This document shows, in pieces, positions 33,401-46,873 of a DNA stretch of 64,000 nucleotides. How positions within the stretch are numbered: position 1 is the stretch's first letter; each line of letters begins with the position of its first letter. Position numbers and translations under genes: made by a program. The notes under the pieces were generated by a model. That model ran no database searches and was not told the DNA's origin. It worked only from the letters and a program-made list of their open reading frames with translations. This stretch comes from Cyprinodon diabolis (taxonomy: Eukaryota > Chordata > Actinopteri > Cyprinodontiformes > Cyprinodontidae), in contig CM060080.1 of NCBI GenBank assembly GCA_030533445.1, positions 5,212,052 to 5,276,051 of the forward strand, written 5' to 3'.

Positions 33401-36400
33401 AAGTTGTAAGACATTAGCCTTGAGGACCAGAGGTGGACCTCCATGATCTATTGTACTGTCAATTAAGATTTAACATTTATCATCCAATAACTTAAAATTT
33501 GCTTACATTTTTCATTTAGATTTAAGCTCATGCTCTTTTCAGATAAATGCATTTTGATTTAACCTTTCAGTTGTAGCTCCGGTCTTGTATTTAGGGTTTG
33601 GTTCATGCTGCAAGATTAACCTCAGCTATGGCACAAGTGTTTTGTAGACTCCAAAATGTTTTCTTCCAGGATAATTTAAAATTATCCATCCTCCTATTAA
33701 ATCTTATTGACTGGTTATGGATTGTTCAGGATGGTATGTATTTATTCCAAGTTTTGCTTTCTAAATAAAGTATTTTATGTATTTTTTTAGTTAAAGTTGC
33801 AGTTTTTCCTCAAAACCTGAGTTCCTGTTTTATTTTATTGATAATCGTACCTAGTTAACCTGGTATTAGCCAGAAAGATAGCGTGTAGAATTCAAATTGA
33901 AATACATGTACATGTATCAATCTGGCCAGCGTGGTTTAGAAAATGTTCGCAAAAGGGAGGGACAATCAGAACAATTCTTTGATGTCAATCAGCTCGATTG
34001 ATTGACATCTGGGTAAGACACTGGGCACCAAGCCATTACTGGTCACTTAGGGCCGACATCTACCCATACAAAACCTAGAACGACAGAAATGGTAACACGT
34101 GACGTGACTCGAGCACGCACACAAACAACCCAAGTTTAAGAGAGGTTTCCTCCCTCCAGTCTCCCCCATTATGCCATCAGAGACACCCTGGCTTGGTTTG
34201 TAGCTTTCCTCACTGCAGTACAAGTACAGTTGCAATGGGATAAACCACATCCAGCCTGCATTCAACCATAATCCCTTACTGTCATTTTACAATTGTGTCT
34301 TTGTAGTAATGTCAAATCTTACGATGAATGCAAATATGTACGTGAAGTGTGGGATTTTGATTGGGGTCCAGGGAACCTGAAAGCTTTCTGACTGAAGAGT
34401 CTACCTAATAAAAATCACCAAAGCTCTGTTTGTCTAGGATGAAACTGAGATGCCATATGGGGTGAAACATAGCTGGAGCCACATACTGCTGAATGGTACT
34501 CTCCTATGCCTACAAGATTTATTGAGAAACACACCAAGACCCTATCTACATGTGATATTGTATATGATAGGGAGCATGTGAGGGCACGTACTGTAGGCAC
34601 TGTTACAAATTACCCTCTTGTTCCCACTTGCACCAACACCAACGAAAGCCAGGGACCAAAACGAGATGCCTGAAATCAGTAAGGGCAGGTTCCTACCAAG
34701 ACTTAACCATCTGGGTCTCCAGACCATTCACAGGGAAATCATCTAGAGATGGCCAGGCAGCAAATTCCACTAGGTGATGTAAATAATCATTGGGGTCCCA
34801 AACCAAATAGATGTTTTTCATACAAGCTGACATTATCTAAATTTTTTTAAGACAATGTAATAATAAATTATATCAAAATTTTCTCTTTAACTTTTGATTT
34901 TGTTGTTGTTATTGCAGTTGGTTTTTGCTTGTCTGTTGTTTTTCTGTTATTCTAAGAACTACAGAAATGGTTTGCCATCCATACGATTTTTGAAATGCAC
35001 TGTTTTGATATCACATGGTGAGAAAAGTGATGGGCCTATGGGAACCGTGCACTGCTGATAGGCACCCCATGCAGTTTGGACATGTGCTGGCAAGTGTAAA
35101 ACCCATTTGGAACATCCTTTGTCTTTTGTAGTGCCTTCTGTGAAGAATTATATATAGTAAAAGCTAAAGGTTGACATTTTGGGTCTTTGTACAAGCATGT
35201 TATTATAGACTCTATTCCAGTAGTTAAGATCTTTTCTGTGACATTTAGAAATCTACTGCTGAAAATGTTATGTATGTTTGGAGAACTGTGGAGGATGAAG
35301 TTTAAGAAAGCTAGTTGTTACAAAAGGAAGTTCCATCTTTTTTGTTTGTTCTGAATTTTGGATTATATAATCTAGATTATTTATTTTTTATACTATGCAT
35401 TTGAAAAGTTTAAATGGAAGGGAATTGGTAGCAGCAAAAGTTAGCATTAAAATTACTAGAATATAAGCTTTTAAACATCTTAAACCTTTATATTATTGAA
35501 AGTAAATAACTCTTGTTTTGTTTGTTAGTTTTGGGGAAGCAGACAGATGGTTCATATGGATCTATCAGACTCGGCATGTTGTGTCAGCTTCTGCTCAAAG
35601 CCTCAGACAAGTTGGGTTGACAGTCAGGTGCTCACCATGGACTAAGTTGGAGTCATTGGATATTTTCTGCAAAGGTCTGAGGAACAGCATCCCAGTTATG
35701 GGAACCTCCAGCTGCACAGACTCTTGGCTGGTTCCCCTCGTGGGCTGCAGAGACTTTTCTTGGTCCAAAGATCTTCTAAAGGCGTCGTCCTCTTCTTCTA
35801 TTCCTTGCTTGGTTGTTAATGTGTCTTCTGGCATATTTCCATCTCATCATATACTTTTTAATGCCATCAATGTGTATTGCTACACCTCTTACCCATATGA
35901 GAGGCAGACCTGTGCCCAGAGCTGCTTTAATATATGGGATTATCTGGACTGAAGCTCAGGGACCGATGACTTCAAGGGGTCTACAGCTTGAAGGGTCACA
36001 TGTTGAGCTGGAAGAATTTTATTTACTTTTTTAAAACGTTGCCATTTTTCTTTCAATCCCTGTAGATACAGATCTCTCTTGCCGCTGATTGCCACAAATA
36101 GAAAATGATCCACATAAGATGAACGATTTATTAGCATACAGTAGGTCTACCAATCAGAATTTGAACAGCTAGTTTCTGATTGTTTTACTGCAGCCCCTCC
36201 CCACTAACCCAATAGTGACTGACTGAGTGATGGAATTCAATGACTCTAAGAAATTCAGGAGAAAGAATTACTGGGAACTATCTTAAAGCTGAAGATGAGC
36301 ATGCAGAAAGATGCTCTCAGACTTTCATTTATCCATTTACCCAGGTAGAGGTGAATGACCTACACCCCCGACAGGTGCATGCTTTGCTAACTGAAGGGAA

Positions 36401-38297
36401 GCAGGCAAGAGAAAATGTTAAGTTTGACGCGTATTGCTACGAAGTCTAGTAAGTGTCAGCTGGTTCAAAAATCAAAGCTGTTAAAAACCTGTGGTCACAC
36501 TTTACTAAAGTGTGTTCCTGGTGCAAACAGCAATTGGTGCAAACAGATCAATGACATTTGTTGAGAATTTCCTGAACCACACATGCTATAAATTTATTGG
36601 ATTTTTTTTGTCAAACTTTGAAAACTGTTTTAATTAATTAATAACATTTTCTATTTTAATCAACACAATTCACAGCTTGTAATATGCCTTTATTTATGTT
36701 ACAATGAGATAGAACATGACAGATGTCACTGAATACTCTGAATGCACTGATTGAAAAACAGAGTTCAGTTTAACAGACCGTGCACACAGATTGCAACCAA
36801 GAGCTCATTTAAGCTTTGATTTTCCCCTGTGAATTACTAGGCCTACCTCAACAAGTACATTGTTAATGGGCAAAAATGTATTGAGAAAACTAGATTTCGG
36901 CCAAGCTTACAACAAGATCAATTTATAGACTTTCACTGATGTCCTTTCAGCATAAAATCCTTTGTGAGTTGGATGTTAAGAAAGTAGTTGTGGCTTTGTC
37001 TGCTTTTAAGGTTTCATGCCTAATATTCCACCAATCCCTAAAAACAAAGGTCCTCATCACAGAAGGCTACTACATTTCATCACCTAAATGGTTCTACTAC
37101 TTAATGACCTGGCAGGTATCACCACTTTGAGGAGTTTATAATTTTCATAACACCATCTGAAAGACTGCAATTAGTTTTACTTAAAACAAATGCATTTCTT
37201 ATTTAAGATTACACTCAATCTTTATCATGTTTTTTACTGATCACATTTCTTTACACACACTCAAAAAGATAGCAACCAATTGTATAGCTTGGTTAATACT
37301 ATGATTAGCCTTAATTCATTTATTATAATGTCTTTTACTCAAGATAAATGCTTGATTACTCAATTACACACCAAGAGCTTTATCTTTCTTACCAGACTAT
37401 AATCAGTAATAATCATCAATAATGTTTCAGGCCTCCTTCTGCAAGAGAACAGAGAGAATCAATGTGATGCTATTAGTAAATGCAGCTTGGGGTATGCATT
37501 TATTTCTGTTGTTTGAGAATCATGGTGATTTATGCAACCAAGCAGGATGATTGTTACTGACCAATTTTTCCAGAGCTCCATAAGTTCTCTTATTTTTCCT
37601 CTACCCTACTAAGGTGACGTGTCGCTTCCATATTCTACTGTACTAAGAATTAGTACCTCTGCCCTTTTATGCTTATCTATTGTATTCATATTAATAGTTC
37701 TACAATAACCAAAATTCAATACAACTATAAAATAAAGTTTTGATTTAATACATTTTAATACTTATCATTGTAAAAAGAACAAAAAAGGATTAAGTTAAGT
37801 CCAGAAAACCTCCTCTATGTGCATTAAACATCCCCTTTTACGGGTTTTCTCTTCTGCTTAAGACTCCTACTTAAGTTCTTGGGATGTTAATGCTTTATTC
37901 TTTGATTATGAGCTTCTAATATTTTTGCATTAACACATGGGCAGATCTCACTTTGACTTGAAAAATCTTCTTTAAAGATACTATTTGAAATGTAGTATCT
38001 TTAAAGATATGTTAGTTTTAATCTATCAAAGCTGGGATTAACTGGGATCATAGAGAGGAGTTTATTTTAGGGAAGGTCATAACTTTAACTACAGATACTC
38101 TTTCTCTGAGTGAGAAAAAAGAGTTCTACATCATGCAAGGTCATGTTTGATGGTTTAAATCTCCTGTGATATTTAATTGCGTCAGCTTATTCTGCCTGTT
38201 ACAGAATATCTTTAAATTAATATATATGGAAAAGTTAAATATTAGAGACTTTAAGGGTCTGTGATTCCAATTAAAGATAATTAAATATTATTTTAAC
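33401..38297. other. Non-coding DNA, no gene supported
   Basis: Inverted repeats lie at 33981-34009 (11-bp stem GATGTCAATCA) and 37969-38007 (15-bp stem). A 144-codon frame at 35518-35952 has no recognisable domain. The rest is AT-rich. Confidence 0.5.
37969..38007. repeat. Perfect 15-bp hairpin
   Basis: TCTTTAAAGATACTA (37969-37983) is the exact reverse complement of 37993-38007, with a 9-base loop. No transposon ends were found around it. Confidence 0.75.
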
Positions 38298-38301
38298 TTA
38301 A

Positions 38302-38925
38302 CCCTATAAAACCAACAATATCAAATGTGATGTATTTGAGTCCTCTAAATAATCTTTCTGATAGTTTTGTTCTTCAAAACTGGAATTATACTAGTATCCA
38401 TCCTTCCATCTTCTTCCACTTATTCCTTAGTCAGGGTCACAGTAGAGCCGGTGCCTATCTCCAGCAGTCTATGGTAGAGAGGTGGGGTATACCCTGAGCA
38501 GGTCACCAGTCACCAGCAGGACAACAAAGAGACACACAAACACCTACACACTCACACCATGTACAAATACATGTAAGGATAATTTGGAGAAGCCAATTAA
38601 CCTAATAATCATGTTTTTGGACTGTGGGAGGAAGCCGGAGTACCAGGAGAGAACACATGCATGCATAGGGAGAACATCAAAATCCCATGCAGAAAGTCCC
38701 CAGGGCAGGAACTGAACCCAAAACCTTTTTGCTGCAAGGCAGCAGCACTACCTACTGCTCCCAGCGGGCAGCAGAATTATGCTAATACTCTAAAATAAAT
38801 TGCATGGAAAAGCCAAAATGTAATTTTAATTATAAAAATTAGTTTTTTTTTCATTTGTCAGAACATTCAATGACAACCTTAGTTAAAAACTTATATTTTT
38901 TCCAGAATTTAAGCTTCAAAAAGGG
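38302..38925. mobile_element. TTAA-flanked MITE split by a SINE
   Basis: The left end TTAACCCTATAAAACC (TTAA at 38298-38301) and the right end CAAAAAGGGTTAA (TTAA at 38926-38929) match the MITE at 20977-21098. The left interior (CAATATCAAATG) also resembles that copy. The SINE at 38397-38774 sits inside, so the MITE was here first. Without the SINE and one copy of its duplication the element is roughly 230 bp. Confidence 0.65.
38397..38774 (-). repeat. tRNA-headed SINE with LINE-like tail, inserted in MITE
   Basis: Same family and orientation as 24391-24740. The minus-strand B-box-like GGTTCAGTTCC is the complement of 38708-38718, and the shared body GACTGTGGGAGGAAGCC is near 38618-38636. 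The tail lies at the left (CCATCCTTCCATCTTC). Imperfect 13-base duplications AATTATACTAGTA (38384-38396) and AATTATGCTAATA (38775-38787) match at 11 positions, as expected for an aged retroposition event. Confidence 0.75.
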
Positions 38926-38929
38926 TTAA

Positions 38930-41900
38930 TGTTATTGTCCCTTTCAAGAAGAAGGAAATCCTCATTTACATGTAAAAGTGTTGTAGATTCAATAAGCCGT
39001 TTAAGTTCCATCAATATTTTCATTTTTGATTATTTCTCCCCATCAGTTTATTTAAAATTTTTAATATAATGCAAAAAAAAAGTTACGAAAAGAATTGAAA
39101 ACCCTGTGCCTCTTTTAAGTTTTAAGAAATCTGTTAATTTGTTTTCACACAAGCATTGGGTGTGACTAAAAGACATGTCCAGACCAAACTTATAGAAAGC
39201 AGCGTGTATACATTTTAGGTTCATCTTGTAAAAGGTCTAATGTGCATCCAATGACACCATTTTGATTTTGTTTGTTGTAACAAATCTGTTATTATTATAA
39301 TTTTTAGCTCACTTTAAGACATGTGACTTGACAGCTTGAACATTTATGTCATTACACTCTGTTTCAACACTGGGCATGTGGCAGCGGAGCTGATTTGTTG
39401 CACTGCATTATGGTGACAGAGTGAGCGATTGTTGACAAACAGCTCGACTCAATGCCAGTGCCGCCGCGGTCATTTCCTCTTTGCGGCCTGACCGTTTGGT
39501 GTTGTGCAGTGATTTGCTGGGGCTGCCCTGGATGACAGCCATTCTTCATATCTCACTTTCATTGCTCCATAAAGGGGTCCTCTGGTGTGTTGGATGCTGC
39601 TGTGTTGGCTATTCTTTGTCATCATTACGTTGTCACAGACAGGCTAACCAAAATGGGAGCAGGGATGAGAGAGAGGGCTGCATTGCGTTTCCATAACCGG
39701 GGCAAGGGTCACTTATGCCACTAGAATCAGCTCATCTGTTCATCTTCATGAAGTGAAGTCCCAAATGGCAGCTGAGGACTCTGCAACCCAGAAGTCTAGG
39801 ACACTACCGTGACTAACACACATCCGATTTAGGACTTGGTTTTGATGATACAGGCCATCAGGCAAAGATTAGTTTTTCTCACATACAAAAAAAGTCCAAG
39901 TCCAGTTATGTCTGTGTTTGTGACTACTCTGAACTAGGACTAATATTATAGGATAAAAAGAAAGAGATTTGAGCTGAATAAGGTCTCTAAGCTACAAGGA
40001 GTCTTTGATCTGAAAAATGATTTGCATGCTCTGTGATCCTACAGCAAACACCATCGGGACAGAGAGGGGGGACTTGAAACCTCACAATTGTCTGTTTGTG
40101 TTTTCGCCTGTCTGTGTATGGTGTGTGTTTGTGTGGCCGTGTATGTTTGTTTGCGTTTAAACGCTTTAACATGTTTTCTTAGCTCCAAACCTGCGCCTTC
40201 ACCTGCAGATGAACCTGAGCTGTGGAAAGTCTTTCAGGCTGTGTGGGTGAGACAGCATCTTCCACATTTTACTGACAGTGGGAGATGATCATTTAGGTCC
40301 TGCAGCAGTCTGCTTTGCTACTGGGATAAGAAGAGGTGGAGGGGGCCTCTGATCTCATCGTGCATCGGCTCACTTTGCCAGGAAGGAGCAGGATGATGTA
40401 ATGCCGTTTGCGCGGCTGCTTTATGTTCTTATCAGATGCACAACACAGAAGAAAGACTCAGGAACCAATGTAATATTCACTTCTACCACAATTGTATGAG
40501 TCATCATCAAAAGCCTCATTTCTCTCCTTCTGTTATGTGCCATGTGTTTGTACAGCTGTCTTTGGAAATGGGAAGTTAAAAGCAGGGTTTTTGTGGTTTG
40601 ATGCTACATCAGTTTCAAATATGAAAACTAATATATTTTATTTTTGGAGGGACTTGATTATCATATGCATGAGAGTTATGTTTATTTGGAACTTTCAGAG
40701 ATATGTTCTACTGGACTGTTCTCAGGGTGAAACAACAACAAAACACATTAGTTATTTCTGGTAGATGAAAAGGGGGAAGCACAGGTTGAATAAATAAATT
40801 AATGTGTGACTTTAATTCAGACAGTCTAGTAAAATAGCAAATTTAACACATGCAAAAATTATACATAGTGAATATATACATATAATTAATGCATCACGTA
40901 TAATTTTTTTAATATTTTTTTTCTGAACAGACCAATGCTTGGACATTGCTTTAATTCATTTAAACTGTAATAACATTTTATTAAAACTGATTTTGTACAT
41001 TGCTTTCATGTTCAATGTTTTTTTGGGGGGATTTTTACAATTCAGGCAGATTTTCCAAATCAAATTATGCTGATAGAATTCAATCTCTTATCCTGACTGC
41101 TTCGTAACGGACCCTGCAAGGTCCGGTTCTTGGATAGCTTTTGTATAAACTTTCAACATTGCCAGCACAGATATTTAAGTGTAAATATTGATGACAGAGA
41201 GATATTTTACTCATGTTAATAACTGTCTTACATGCATCTTTGATTTTCTGATACTGTACGCTTTGTTTTCGCTTTGTTTTACGCTTTGGATTTTAAACAC
41301 TGTCTATTACTGAACTGTACTGAATTGTTGGGTATGAAATTATCTAAAAATCAGCAATTAGTTTACCTTCTACTCCCTTTTAAGGAGGGCAGAAGCTTGA
41401 CAGTTCAGCAGGTTCAAAGATGGAGTTTTTTGGCCAGAGAAATAAGAAATATGCTCTAGGAGTCAGGGCAAGACTTTTCAACCTAGCAATACAAAAAACA
41501 ATTCAATCAACGCTTTATATTTCTTTGAAAGTTTGATAGAAAACTCTATATTCCATCAAGTACACCTTTATGTCATCTTCTAACTGATCAAATTATCAGA
41601 TGTCTTTTTTTGTTTCAGGAAGCTCGAAGAGCCAGTTTCTTTCTGCACCTCCCTGCCACTGCATAAAACACTCACCCCTGGAGAATCATATAACTCCAGT
41701 TCTATAAAATACAAGGGTGAGAATATTATACTGGAAATTTTATGCTCGGTAATTAAAATCGCCTTTTTATGCCCTCAGCAGAGATGAACCCTCACTGATT
41801 CATAGCCCAACACTGGAATATCTTTGTTTCTTCTCTTCACTTGCCTGCATTAATTTTGCCGACTTGTGTTTCAGCATCTTCCCTACATAAATGACCTAAT

Positions 41901-42892
41901 ACATGAAACATCATGCAGCATTTTTTAGTGCTCCCGCTGGCAGTGAAGCATGGCATCGTAACTTTCACTTACCGGGATGATGAGCGAGACTGAATGACTT
42001 CACTTCCTCTTTTCTGTGTCACAGATTGGAAATATTACTGAGTTTTAAGCTTAGAGCAGCAGCTCAGACCTTTTCCTGCATAAAAACCTCGGAGGTGAAG
42101 CATGTGTCAGAGCCACAGAGCAGGAGATGAGTCAGAAGAACACTTGTCAGGTGATGTCATCTCCAGTGAGCACTGATGACCAGTCCCAGCTGTTTCGGTG
42201 CATTGAGGCATACTCTGCAGCACCTGTCCGAGGCTGATTTAACTCACACAACTGCAGCATGAGACAGGGCCCACTGCTCACAGGGCTTTTATGACTCCCA
42301 ATGATGAAGTCAAAAGAGGTCAAATGGGCAAGACAGTACATCTTCAGCAGAGCGTAGTTTCATATTGTCAGTTTAACTGAGAACATGCTATGGACAGTGT
42401 CAGTATGTCTCAACATAAAGTCTTTGGTTTTTGGTCACTCTGAGGTTGCAAAGAAACCGAGAGACACAGGGGTTTTATAAAGTTAAAAGGGATTTCTGAT
42501 GGCATAACTTCTGACACACTCACTTATGTCTCATCAGATTATGAGATGAGATGAAGTCACTCAGTGTAACCTTCACTTTAAGTGAAACATTTTCTTCCCC
42601 ACTCAATTAAAAAAAAACAAAAAAACAGTTGCACTCTTACACAGACTTAAGAACAGCAATTTGGAGGAATTATATAGAAAACCATTGAGAAAAGAAAACA
42701 TTCTCACAACCTCCCCTTTGAATTCCATATATCCTTTAAGGTTAGTTAGTTTTAAAGACTAAGATTGGTACAGTCTCCATAAATTCTAAGGCTGATACAT
42801 GAGTGGTCAACTTTTAATGCTGCGCAAAGAAAAATACGTATCTCCTGTTGATCACCAAAATGAAATAGTTGAGATATTTTATTTAGAATCAC
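38930..42892. other. Non-coding DNA; possible conserved stretches 39360-39720, 40170-40450, 41620-42340
   Basis: No gene can be supported, but three stretches are GC-balanced and resist repeat explanation. One of them (40183-40246) has splice-like borders and is listed as a finding. 41620-42340 contains many short developmental-type motifs. Cross-species alignment would be needed to call conservation. Confidence 0.4.
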
Positions 42893-42895
42893 TTA

Positions 42896-43756
42896 GGGCC
42901 CTGTCACACCTTGCCAATTCAGCAAGCGTATGCCCGACATCCCAGAATCTCCTAAAACTCTAACATATGTTGAAATTTCAATGTATTTTTTCAATTTTGG
43001 ACATATAAACCGGGTATTCATAACGAGTCCAGAGCGTATGTCTAATGACAGCCTGAGTTATGTTTAGCGCAAAGCACAAGCATCATTTCATGGGCATTAC
43101 GAAGCATCGGTTAAAGCTGATCCCCTCAGGACAAGGCACCCGGTCTGCATAAAAAGATGTCTTTCATTGTGGTATTAACCTGGCTGCTGTTTACCACCCT
43201 CCCCCTCAAAAAAAAAAAAAAAAAAAATGAATAAAAAGAGAAAAGAAAAGATTTGAAGTCACAGCAGATTCAGATTCGGCTAGGAAGTTGTTTGGTCGTG
43301 GCCATGGGTGTGAACGTACGGAGGGTCCATCACACCTTCTGGCTCACCCTATGATGCGGATGACGTCCGGCGGAGAACTGATGGTTTCCTCCTGTGAACC
43401 ACCCTTTTATACCAAAACGCTGCCAATACACCATTATACAGTAGCTGTAAGTTAGAAAACGTTCAGAGGTCGTCTGGAACGCATCAAATACATTGATATG
43501 CGTTGGAGATAGGTTCTTCCTAAGTTAAACATAAGTAATGCACAAGTTAATTATATGTATTGTATAAGCTAGACACCATGACTTATGAGTAACTTACACT
43601 TAACGTATGTCAACAATAAGATAACTTGCCTGTAACTTATGAGCCCCACTACCCTACGTATAGCATGAGCATACGCTGGCATTCAGCGTACTTCATTGTG
43701 CTCATAGCTTATACAAAACGTACCCGTAACTTATCCAACAAGGTGTGACAGAGGCT
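42896..43756. mobile_element. PIF/Harbinger-like non-autonomous element
   Basis: The terminal inverted repeats match at 15 of the first 18 positions (GGGCCCTGTCACACCTTG against AGCCTCTGTCACACCTTG), directly inside a 3-bp TTA duplication (42893-42895, 43757-43759). A 3-bp TWA target is typical of Harbinger elements. The right 300 bases hold many copies of TAACTTA/TAAGTTA in both orientations (43440-43735), which look like transposase-binding subterminal repeats. There is an A tract at 43208-43227. No transposase is encoded. Confidence 0.7.
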
Positions 43757-43984
43757 TTAGCAGCCTTCCTCTGGTAATGCTGCCTTCGTGTGATCAGGTA
43801 AAGATGATTATTACCACTGAAAGAAGATATTACTAGTGCAACGTTTTCATTCATGTGTTCATTGTGTTTATCATTATCCTGACCTGCTACTTGGACAAGG
43901 CAGTAATAGACTTCCTAGTTAATCTGCTAAAGGAAGAAGGGGATGCATCAAAGGCATCAACAGTGCTCATTTTGAGTTTTAATG

Positions 43985-43987
<3 letters not shown>

Positions 43988-44052
<65 letters not shown>
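43988..44052. repeat. (AT)n microsatellite
   Basis: 65 bases of uninterrupted AT. A frame reading repeated YI through it (43855-44166) is an artefact. Confidence 0.97.
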
Positions 44053-44055
<3 letters not shown>

Positions 44056-45776
44056 TATTTAACCATAACCGTTTCATTGTTCTCTGCCATATTAAAATGT
44101 CAAAGTTTACCTCATCTCAGCAACTCTGGTATCATCAAAGTTTCCCAGCTTTCCATTGGAAATTAAGACATGACTGGGTGTTCATATGCAATTTTCATGT
44201 TTGCTTTTGGTATTTACCATAATTACGAGACCATGAAGGCATCATTACACTCCAGGCTTATGGCCAATCAACAGGTGCTACCATTTTCAAAGGAGTTTTA
44301 TACCTGCTTTTGTCAAATTTAGTCTTTGTTCCTGAAGTAAAAATGACATACAGTATATGTTGGGTCTAAGTAAGGAAATCATTTGTTTTGTTTATTTTGC
44401 TAATATTTAATAGAGCGTGCAAATTATAAAATGCCAGCTGTAAATATACAATGTTTATTGTATATACATACATTTTTGTGATATAAAGTATTTTTTTCTT
44501 ATCATATTTAAAAAAATATATAGTTTTTGAAGTTGTTAAAAGATCCTCTTGATACAAGAGAAAGTTCAAATTTTTAAGAAAATTGCAGCTGATCACTGAA
44601 TTGTTTGACTAATAAAATCAATCAAACTTTAGATAAATTTATTAATTGATAAACTGCATTCCTATTTCATACTGATTGATGATTCTGATTTGTGTGTTTC
44701 ATTTGTGACATTTTAGGAAATAATAAGGACTTGTCCCATTGCTTAGGAGCTCTACAGGAAAGGGCTGAATATAAGATCCTTTTCAAACGGATGTTTAGAT
44801 GTAGAGACACATTTTCTTCACGAATAAGTCAAGTACTTCATCATTGATTTCAAATGTGTGAGAAAATTGAAAGTGTAGAAAGAAGTGTCTGCAAAGGCGC
44901 CTGCAGACACACTTCATTGACATTTTACTTGGTCACTGTGAGAAATATTGCATATGCTGAAACCAGCAGATTGTGTGTTTAAAGCCTCTGGTGAATGAAG
45001 GTTACGGTGGTGACCCTTTTAGTGGTGGCCTGTCATACATTCAGCAGTACAGGGGATCATTACAAACTGTCCTCCATCACATTATGACATTTCTTAATTG
45101 ACTACCAATGAAGCTTTGCTGAGTAGACGGAAAAATTGGATTTTAATCTAATCATTGCAATAAACCTGATTGGCTCATAGCAACACTCTGGCATATTAAA
45201 AACGTGCATCACAAGGATCGGTCAGAAAGGACTAAATTTCAATACGGTGTATTAGACTCCCAGAGAGATTTATCTTAGCTTTTATCCCACTTGATGGCAT
45301 AGACTGTCTGAGTTAAAGATATCATCTCAAATTCTGCTGGTTTCCTTTTTTTATCAAGCTTTTTATACCATGCAAAAGTATTATTTTCCATTTAAATTTA
45401 ATTTGTTATTTTACAACAAAAAAAGTTTATATTTATTTTATTGGTATTTTATGCAATACTCAAACATAAAATAAAAAGTGTTTGAAGGATCCACAATTAG
45501 TTTACAATATTGTCTTCATTTTTTCTATCAACTTAAAAATTGGTATTTGTAAGAAAAACAAAAACAGAAGTACTTAGAAAATTATATACCGTATGTTATG
45601 TGTTTAATTTATGGAAACTTCTGAGCAAAATCAGGACCATTTCTTTTTTTTCTTTTACTTACAGTATGGCAATTCTGTTTTCTAAATTTAGACAATTACA
45701 CGCTGTCTCTGTTTTTAGTAGTTATTGTACATTAGATATCTGATAAAACAATTACCTTCAATCCAGTTATGATCTA
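44053..45776. other. Non-coding DNA, no gene supported
   Basis: AT-rich sequence. A bulged hairpin GAAGTGTCTGCA...TGCAGACACACTTC lies at 44882-44915. 44880-45200 has balanced composition and may be conserved; nothing is proven. Confidence 0.4.
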
Positions 45777-46870
45777 TGGCTGTCTCCGAACATCCGCTCT
45801 AACCCCTAAATCCCTCAATCACTATATAGAGCGGAGACTATATTTGGACATTATAGTGAACTCAGTTAACTGACCATTTGAACAGATGAACACAACTTTT
45901 AGGTCCTCGTTGGTCAAGTAACTCCACCTCCCCGCACGGTGCCTGCGGCATTTTTATTTATGGCTACCCGATCCGTCCCGGAAGCACGATCTGTTCTGCG
46001 CATGCTCCGTCCTTCGCGGATGAGCATCTAGATATATATCTGGGTCACCCTCGATTTTATTTTGTTAAAAAGACCTAAATGACGTTTTTCCATCCCCAAA
46101 AGTAGTAAGAATACTAAAATATAATGTGTTAAAGGTCAATAATGTATTTCCTGAGAAAATAAATACCTTAAAATCCTTTCTATTTTATAATTCGTCTGTG
46201 CCCGATCTCCACCAGAAATGGGATCCTACAGTACGTTACTTCCGGGAGCTAACTTTTTTGGCTTTGATTTAAACATAAATCTAGTCTTTTTGAGTTTCAT
46301 GTTTTCCGTTTGTGTTAACATCATGCTATATAGTGCGTAATCTAAAGAAAGAAACAACTAAAACGCGGATAAATATAGTTTAATCATATTTTGCCGGACT
46401 ACTCTGGGCATGTCCCATGATGTCGTCAGAGAAGCAGTTTAACAAAGAAAATGTAAAAAGCTTTAAAATTGTCTCACAAAAGTCATAAAACATTTTTTAA
46501 AGATGTGTATTAGCATTCTTTAGAGAGTTAAGGATATAAATAACTAATTTTGTTACCATAATGACATTATTTATGGACACTCTGATGTATATGTGTTCAC
46601 GCATGCGCAGGACGGATCGTGCTTTAGGGATTGATCGGGTAGTGACACAACAATTCGGATGATGCTTTGCAAAGAGAGCTCTCGCAAAGCAGTCTGGGAT
46701 ATATCTGCTCATCTAGTGACCATGGATGATCACTACTTTTCAAAGTGCATTGTGGGAAATTTTGAGTCCACTAATTTTTCATCCACTAGATGTTTGGACA
46801 CCCATCTAAAATGGCGTAACCACTATATACTGCCCTATATAGTGATTAGGGTGGACATTTGGACACAGCC
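45777..46870. mobile_element. DNA transposon relic with long imperfect inverted ends
   Basis: The left end GGCTGTCTCCGAACATCC and the reverse complement of the right end, GGGCTGTGTCCAAATGTCC, match well, followed on both sides by TCACTATATAG. Deeper in each arm ACCCGATC, AGCACGATC and CTGCGCATGC recur in the same order and inverted (left near 45965-46010, right near 46600-46645), so the arms extend some 250 bases with gaps. Flanks share only TA. The interior has no transposase frame. The superfamily is uncertain. Confidence 0.62.
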
Positions 46871-46873
46871 CTA

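Noticed and set aside
35518..35952. 144-codon plus-strand frame
   Set aside because: No recognisable domain or flanking gene structure; Ser/Cys-rich content typical of random frames.
43855..44166. 103-codon frame with a YIYIYI tract
   Set aside because: Produced by the (AT)n microsatellite.
44882..44915. Bulged hairpin GAAGTGTCTGCA / TGCAGACACACTTC as a microRNA precursor
   Set aside because: The 12-bp stem is too short for a pre-miRNA, which needs about 25-30 paired positions.
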